Assembly: GCA_051954935.1 (NCBI GenBank)
Contig: JBQCHG010000006.1
Span: 11,914-75,913 of the forward strand
DNA length: 64,000 bases
Source of the DNA: 66-474 sp051954935
Lineage (GTDB): Bacteria; Pseudomonadota; Gammaproteobacteria; Xanthomonadales; Rhodanobacteraceae
Reading direction: 5' to 3'
Shown: piece after piece, positions 59,775-64,000 of the stretch
How the letters are laid out: each line of letters begins with the position of its first letter
Position numbering within the stretch: position 1 is the first letter of the stretch
Program-made: the position numbers and the translations under genes
The notes under the pieces: generated by a model
What the model was told of the DNA's origin: nothing
Databases searched by the model: none
What the model saw: the letters and a program-made list of their open reading frames with translations, nothing else

Positions 59775-60686
59775 TCAGGAGGCCTTTTGCGCCCGCTTGC
59801 GCGCCGGCCGCTTGCGTGCGGCGGACTTGGCGGATTTCTTCGCGGCGGTCTTTTTCGCCGGAGCGCGCTCGGCCGCCGGGGTGCGCTGCTTGGCATCGAT
59901 GCTCTTCTGCAGCAGCGACATGAAGTCCACCACGTTCGTGGCGGCGTTCCTGGGCAGTTCGGTTTCCGCGGCCGACGGCGTGCGCACCACGCCCTTGGCC
60001 TTGACCCGATCCTCGATCACCTTGACCAGCCGCTCGCGGAAGTCGTCGTGGTAGTTCTCCGGCTGCCATTGGCCGATCATGGATTTCACCAGCGACTCGG
60101 CCATGTCCAGTTCCTTCGCGCTGATCCGGTAGGCCGCGGGCTTCTTGTCAGGGAAGGCGTATTCGTCCGCGCTCACCAGCTCCTGCGGATAGCGCAGCAG
60201 CATCAGCCGCAACGCGTCGCCCTGCGGGATCACCAGCGCGAGATATTCGCGGGTGCGGATCACCACCCGCGCCAACCCTGCCGTTTTCAGGCGCTTCAGC
60301 GTTTCGCGCAGCAGCACGTAACCCTTCTCGGCCTTCTTGGCCGGCACAAGGTAGTAGGGCTTCTCGAAGTATTCCGGGCCGATTTCGTCGGCATTGACGA
60401 AAGCTTCGATATCCACCGACTCGGTGGATTCCGGCGCGGCTTTCGCGAAGTCCTCCTTTTCCAGCACGACATACGAACCCTTGTCGTACTCGAAGGCCTT
60501 GACGATGTCCTTCCAGGGCACCTCCTCGCCAGTTTCCTCGTTGACGCGCTCGTAGCGGATCGGCGCGTTGTTGCGCGAATCGAGCATGCGGAAATGCAGG
60601 TCGGTGTGCCGCTCGGCGGTCATCAACTGCACCGGGATGTTCAACAACCCGAAGGTTATGGTGCCGCTCCATATCGGTCTTGGCAT
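59775..60686 (-). CDS. ku: Non-homologous end-joining protein Ku
   Basis: 303 residues. The bacterial Ku core opens PRPIWSGTITFGLLNIPVQL and includes FEYDKGSYVVLEKEDFAKAA, YYLVPAKKAEKGYVLLRETL and RMLDSRNNAPIRYERVN. It ends in a Lys/Ala-rich basic tail (KKTAAKKSAKSAARKRPARK) that helps DNA binding and threading. Ku forms a homodimer at DNA ends and recruits LigD, whose gene lies just upstream on the same strand. AAGGAG precedes the ATG. Confidence 0.97.
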   Translation of the reverse strand: MPRPIWSGTITFGLLNIPVQLMTAERHTDLHFRMLDSRNNAPIRYERVNEETGEEVPWKDIVKAFEYDKGSYVVLEKEDFAKAAPESTESVDIEAFVNADEIGPEYFEKPYYLVPAKKAEKGYVLLRETLKRLKTAGLARVVIRTREYLALVIPQGDALRLMLLRYPQELVSADEYAFPDKKPAAYRISAKELDMAESLVKSMIGQWQPENYHDDFRERLVKVIEDRVKAKGVVRTPSAAETELPRNAATNVVDFMSLLQKSIDAKQRTPAAERAPAKKTAAKKSAKSAARKRPARKRAQKAS

Positions 60687-60736
60687 GACACGCTCCTTGT
60701 CTTGATGCCGCCCGCGCTGAGCGTAGCGCCGCAGGC

Positions 60737-60782
60737 GCGGAGTCGAAGGGCAGTTGTCCTTCCCTCCGCGTTTCGACTCCGC
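60737..60782. repeat. Inverted repeat between Ku and LigD genes
   Basis: Arms GCGGAGTCGAA (60737-60747) and TTCGACTCCGC (60772-60782), flanked by CCTGAGCTTGTCGAAGGGC (60799 onward). This class of CTTCGACAAGCTCAGG elements is widely dispersed in beta- and gammaproteobacteria; whether it belongs to the other repeats here is unclear. Confidence 0.7.
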
Positions 60783-60837
60783 TTCGCGTAGCCTGTCCTG
60801 AGCTTGTCGAAGGGCTCAATGCGAACGGAATCTGCAG

Positions 60838-63327
60838 TTACGAACTACCCGGCAGCGCCTGCCGCACTTCCTCGATCCCTTCCCAGGGATCGCTCTTCAA
60901 CGATTTCAGCCGGCGCGGCAGGTTCTTGATGGTGTACTGCGCGCCGGAGCGCAATTTCGAAAGTTCTTCCCAGTGCAGCGGCGTGGCGATACCGGCCCCT
61001 TCGCGCGCACGTACGCAATACGAAGCGACAGCCGTGGAACCACGCGCGTTGCGCAGGTAATCCACGAAGATGCGGCCCTTGCGCCGCGCCTTGGAAGCGA
61101 CCGACACATATTCGCGCGGTGATTCGGATTCCAGCGTGCGCGCCAGCGCGTGCGAAAAAGCCTTTGCGGTTTCCCAGTCCGGGCGCGGATTCAAGGGCAC
61201 CACGACGTGCAGCCCCTTGCCGCCGGTGGTGCGCAGGAAGCTCTGCAGGTCCACCGCGGCCAGCCGCTCGCGCAGCAGGCGCGCAGCTTCCTTCACGCGC
61301 GGCCATCCCACGCCGGCATCGGGATCGAGGTCGAACACCAGCCGATCGGGATGCTCGAGGTCGGCGATCGTCGAACCCCAGGGGTGGATCTCGATCACGT
61401 TCATCTGCACCAGGCCGAGCACGCCTTCGATGCCATCCACGTACAGGAATTCCTCGTCCTCGCCCTTCGAATTGCGCTGCGTGCCGACGCGGATGCTTTC
61501 GGGCATGCCGCTCATCCCGTGCTTCTGGAAGAAACACGCCTTGCCGATGCCGTCCGGGCAACGCACCAGCGACAGCGGCCGGCCGACGATGCCGGGCAGC
61601 AGGCGGTCGGCAATGCTGGTGTAGAACTCCGCCAGGTCCTGCTTGGTGACACGCGGCTTGTCGATCAGCACGCGCTCCGGATGGGTCAGCGCGATTGTCG
61701 GCATCGGCGCGTCCTCCGAAGCGACATGGTCGGCGCGCCGGTCGCTGTCACGCAAATCGGCCGGCGACTTGTCCGGACGCAGGCCCTTGAAGCTTCCCTG
61801 CCGCAGCATCTCATCGCCGGTACGTCCGCGAAAAGCGATCTCGACCACGTGATCCGGCTTCACCCAGGTGACCTTGCCGCCACGCAATTGCTTCGCATCC
61901 GGCGGGTTGATCAGCGCGGGTCGCTCGCGTACCGGCTTCAGCAGATCGTGGACCTGCCCCAGCATCGCCTCGTCCATGCCGGTACCGACGCGACCGACGT
62001 AATGCCAGCCGCCCTCGCGCGGCTCGGCCAGCAGCAGCGCGCCCAGCGCGCCGCGCGAACCCTTGCCGGCGGTGTAGCCGACGATCACGAATTCGTCGGA
62101 ATCCACGCATTTCAATTTGCGCCATGCGTCGCTGCGGCCTTCCGCGTAAGGCGCATCCACGGCCTTGCTGATGATGCCTTCCAGCCCCGCTTCGCAGGCG
62201 CGCTTGTGCGCCAGCGCGCCCTCGCCCTGGATGAAGCCGGAGAGCATCAGCACCTCGTCAGCGCTTTCCAGCAATTTCGACAGCGCCGCCTTGCGCCGGT
62301 GCAGTGGCTGGTCGCGCAGATCCTTGCCGTCCAGCATCAGCAGGTCGAAGATCACGAAATGCGCGGCGTCGGCGTGCGCTCGCGTGAATTCCTGTTGCAG
62401 CAGGTCGAAGCGGGTGTGGCCTTGCGCATCGAACACCACCAGTTCGCCGTCCAGCGCGCAGCTCTTGCACTTCAACGCGCGCGTGGCGTCCACGATGCGC
62501 GGCAGGCGGTCGGTCCAGTCCAGCCGATTGCGCGAGAGCAGTTGCAGATCCCTGCCGTTGCGCCAGGCCAGCATGCGGTAGCCGTCATATTTGACTTCGT
62601 GGAGCCAGTCGGAACCGGAAGGCGCGCGCTGGTACAGCCGGGCCAGCTGGAACCCGAAATCTTGCGGCGACAACTTGCTGGTTTCGGCTCCGCGCGCCAC
62701 GCGGCGAATGCTTCGCGAGGTCTTGCGCGTGCCCTTCTGCGCAGTTTCCTCGCGCAGGTGCTCCAGCTTCCACTGTGACAGCGGGGTGTCGTCGGCCACG
62801 TCGCCGCGGTCGGTGAACTGGTCCTCGCCCTTGATCAGAAGCCACTGCGGCTTGTCGGACGACTTGCCGCTGGTGCGCACCAGCGACCAGCGCCCGTGCA
62901 GGCGCGCGCCGTGCAGTTCGAAGCGCAGATGACCCTTCGTCAGCTGCGCAGTCGCGGACCCATCGGTGCTCCAGGTGCCCTCGTCCCAGATCGCCACGGA
63001 GCCCGCGCCGTAGTGGCCTTCCGGGATCGTGCCCTCGAAGCCGGCATAGCTCAGCGGATGATCTTCCACCTGCACCGCGAGATGCTTGATCGAAGGGTCG
63101 CGCGACGGGCCCTTCGGCACCGCCCAGCTGCGCAAGCTGCCGCCCACTTGCAGGCGCAAATCGAAATGCCGCCGGCGCGCGTGGTGGAGATGGATCACGA
63201 AGCGCCGCTCGGCCGGTTCGGCCGAGGACGATGCACGCCGCCGCAGTGTGCGCGCGGGCTCCGGCGTGTGCTGGAACCTGCGTTTGCGCCGGTAAGTCTC
63301 CAAGCCTTGGCGATGGCTTCCTGCCAT
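60838..63327 (-). CDS. ligD: Multifunctional DNA ligase D (phosphoesterase-ligase-polymerase)
   Basis: 829 residues in the order PE-LIG-POL as in Pseudomonas LigD. The 3'-phosphoesterase (about 40-165) has FVIHLHHARRRHFDLRLQVG and GTIPEGHYGAGSVAIWDEGT. The ATP-dependent ligase core has its nucleotidyl Lys in HEVKYDGYRMLAWR (residue 246) and GLEGIISKAVDAPY. The primase-polymerase domain (about 555-829) has LVFDLDPDAGVGWPRVKEAA with metal-binding Asp and GKGLHVVVPLNPRPDWETAK. With Ku it repairs double-strand breaks without a template, useful in non-growing cells. Confidence 0.97.
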   Translation of the reverse strand: MAGSHRQGLETYRRKRRFQHTPEPARTLRRRASSSAEPAERRFVIHLHHARRRHFDLRLQVGGSLRSWAVPKGPSRDPSIKHLAVQVEDHPLSYAGFEGTIPEGHYGAGSVAIWDEGTWSTDGSATAQLTKGHLRFELHGARLHGRWSLVRTSGKSSDKPQWLLIKGEDQFTDRGDVADDTPLSQWKLEHLREETAQKGTRKTSRSIRRVARGAETSKLSPQDFGFQLARLYQRAPSGSDWLHEVKYDGYRMLAWRNGRDLQLLSRNRLDWTDRLPRIVDATRALKCKSCALDGELVVFDAQGHTRFDLLQQEFTRAHADAAHFVIFDLLMLDGKDLRDQPLHRRKAALSKLLESADEVLMLSGFIQGEGALAHKRACEAGLEGIISKAVDAPYAEGRSDAWRKLKCVDSDEFVIVGYTAGKGSRGALGALLLAEPREGGWHYVGRVGTGMDEAMLGQVHDLLKPVRERPALINPPDAKQLRGGKVTWVKPDHVVEIAFRGRTGDEMLRQGSFKGLRPDKSPADLRDSDRRADHVASEDAPMPTIALTHPERVLIDKPRVTKQDLAEFYTSIADRLLPGIVGRPLSLVRCPDGIGKACFFQKHGMSGMPESIRVGTQRNSKGEDEEFLYVDGIEGVLGLVQMNVIEIHPWGSTIADLEHPDRLVFDLDPDAGVGWPRVKEAARLLRERLAAVDLQSFLRTTGGKGLHVVVPLNPRPDWETAKAFSHALARTLESESPREYVSVASKARRKGRIFVDYLRNARGSTAVASYCVRAREGAGIATPLHWEELSKLRSGAQYTIKNLPRRLKSLKSDPWEGIEEVRQALPGSS

Positions 63328-63460
63328 CGTTCCAGCCTAGCAGCCCGGCCGCTTTACCCCGCGTGAAAGCGGCGGATCAGGGCTTTTTTGGCGCGTAACG
63401 CGCTACGTACCTGCTCTGCACACCGCCTTTACGGAGCCACCCTCTATTCTTCAGACCGAT

Positions 63461-63518
63461 GGGCACGGACGCCCACCGGAGCGGTGGTGATCTCCGAACC
63501 GCTCCACTCCACGGAGGG
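63461..63518 (+). promoter_or_regulatory. Candidate CsrA/RsmA binding sites in an mRNA leader
   Basis: CACGGACG at 63464-63471 is presented as hairpin GGGC-ACGGAC-GCCC (63461-63474), an exact ANGGAN hexaloop. CACGGAGG at 63510-63517 overlaps the ribosome binding site GGAGGG of the gene starting at 63527. One looped site upstream and one on the ribosome binding site is the arrangement of CsrA-repressed mRNAs such as glgC. Confidence 0.5.
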
Positions 63519-63526
63519 ACCTCTCT

Positions 63527-63790
63527 ATGCATCACCACTCTCGAGCGCACGACCGCAGCGGCAGGACGCCGCGCCTGCGTGCGCGGCATCGCAGGAAAGG
63601 AGGATTGCTGCGCGGTCTGCTGCGGCAGGCGTGGCGCCATCCGCTCGCCTTCGGCGCAACCGTCGCCGCGGTCGGCTGGCTGCTCGGCGGCGACAACGAA
63701 CGGCACGAACCGGCGCGCGCACGGCGCGCCGCGCGTGTACAGGCATCCGGCGCAGGACGCGCCATCAACGGGGAAGCGAGCCATGGATAA
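63527..63790 (+). CDS. Small basic protein with one membrane segment
   Basis: 87 residues. Basic, His/Arg-rich N-terminus (HHHSRAHDRSGRTPRLRA), a hydrophobic segment (HPLAFGATVAAVGWLLGG), then a basic Ala/Arg tail. No family is recognised. GGAGGG 8 bp before the ATG is a strong ribosome binding site; it coincides with a CANGGANG motif. It overlaps the next gene by 8 bp, so the two are translationally coupled. High Arg/His content and leader structure suggest a stress or stationary-phase protein, but this is a guess. Confidence 0.7.
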   Translation: MHHHSRAHDRSGRTPRLRARHRRKGGLLRGLLRQAWRHPLAFGATVAAVGWLLGGDNERHEPARARRAARVQASGAGRAINGEASHG

Positions 63791-64000
63791 CACCAACCTG
63801 CTGGACATGATCGCGGTGCTGGAAGAGGAGCAGCGCTTCAACGAGGCGGCTGCGCTGTTGTGCAGCAACGCAGCGCAACGCAAGCAGTACGCCGCAAAGG
63901 TGCGGCAGGGTGCGGCAGCGATCAAGGCGATCCGCCACGAGATGGCGCGTGGCGGCAAGCATTCGCGTGCGCGCGAGCGGCGCATCGAGAACTACATGGA
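63783..64000 (+). CDS. Helical protein of unknown function (partial, runs off right edge)
   Basis: At least 72 residues visible, opening MDNTNLLDMIAVLEEEQRFN and continuing EAAALLCSNAAQRKQYAAKV with basic, helix-forming sequence. No stop codon before the window end. It starts 8 bp before the stop of the preceding small gene. No family is recognised; the absence of hydrophobic stretches suggests a cytoplasmic protein. Confidence 0.7.
   Translation, partial: MDNTNLLDMIAVLEEEQRFNEAAALLCSNAAQRKQYAAKVRQGAAAIKAIRHEMARGGKHSRARERRIENYM

Noticed and set aside
1..64000. tRNA, rRNA, CRISPR, prophage or insertion sequence
   Set aside because: No T-loop/anticodon patterns, no rRNA-like blocks, no regularly spaced repeats, and no transposase or integrase reading frames were found.

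Overview
The window is GC-rich (roughly two thirds G+C) chromosomal DNA from a gammaproteobacterium, most likely of the order Lysobacterales (Xanthomonadales) and perhaps Rhodanobacteraceae. Three things point there: the gene set (RsmG-ParA-ParB, HemD-HemX-HemY, a PutA without the N-terminal repressor domain, type II QueF, NodT-type efflux), TGTAGGAGC-type REP palindromes, and intergenic repeats built around CCATGGATGG. I see no rRNA, tRNA, insertion sequence, prophage or CRISPR array. Family assignments come from reading motifs, not from database searches.

Layout. 1-4.1 kb: the start of a minus-strand gene running off the left edge, a DUF2244 membrane protein and divergent putA. 4.1-4.7 kb: no protein gene, but a consensus sigma-54 promoter, a GGA-rich RNA and an intrinsic terminator, which together look like a CsrA/RsmA-sequestering sRNA. 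4.7-13.8 kb: a FadL porin, a giant membrane-anchored ankyrin protein, a Kef-type antiporter, an AraC regulator and hemB; a second, weaker minus-strand sRNA candidate lies before the AraC gene. 14.1-19.3 kb: an SPFH protein, rsmG-parA-parB, an ECF sigma factor with a DUF3379 partner, and a glycosyltransferase. 19.3-28.8 kb: a YibN-like rhodanese, a lipoprotein, two hotdog thioesterases, hemD-hemX-hemY, a ferredoxin-type reductase, srkA, rmuC and folE. 28.9-36.4 kb: an MFS pump, a DUF1993 protein, three small or DUF3014 membrane proteins, and a REC-EAL phosphodiesterase paired with a hybrid histidine kinase. 36.5-44.4 kb: envC-ctpA, glnB, gpmA, a beta-solenoid envelope protein, a YadGH-like ABC exporter and a ferredoxin-NADP reductase. 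44.5-50.8 kb: a DUF4760 protein with a two-component system, an FAD oxidoreductase, queF and a serine hydrolase. 50.9-57.0 kb: a tripartite RND pump operon (outer-membrane factor, adaptor, pump) with a palindrome filling its promoter spacer. 57.2-64.0 kb: zapE, a hydrolase, a cytochrome c5, the Ku/LigD end-joining pair, and two small proteins at the right edge.

The strongest unexplained signal is post-transcriptional. The RNA at about 4324-4544 carries four exact CANGGANG sites, two of them in ANGGAN hexaloops closed by GC stems, which is the classic CsrA/RsmA recognition form. The leader of the small gene at 63527 carries two more sites, one in an ACGGAC hexaloop and one on the ribosome binding site. 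This suggests a sigma-54-controlled Rsm/Csr circuit with at least one candidate target in the same window. The second theme is repeats: a 190-270 bp element in inverted orientation around gpmA and the solenoid gene, one copy carrying a nested 81-bp palindromic insertion, plus a roughly 45-bp hairpin repeat with at least seven copies and two REP clusters.
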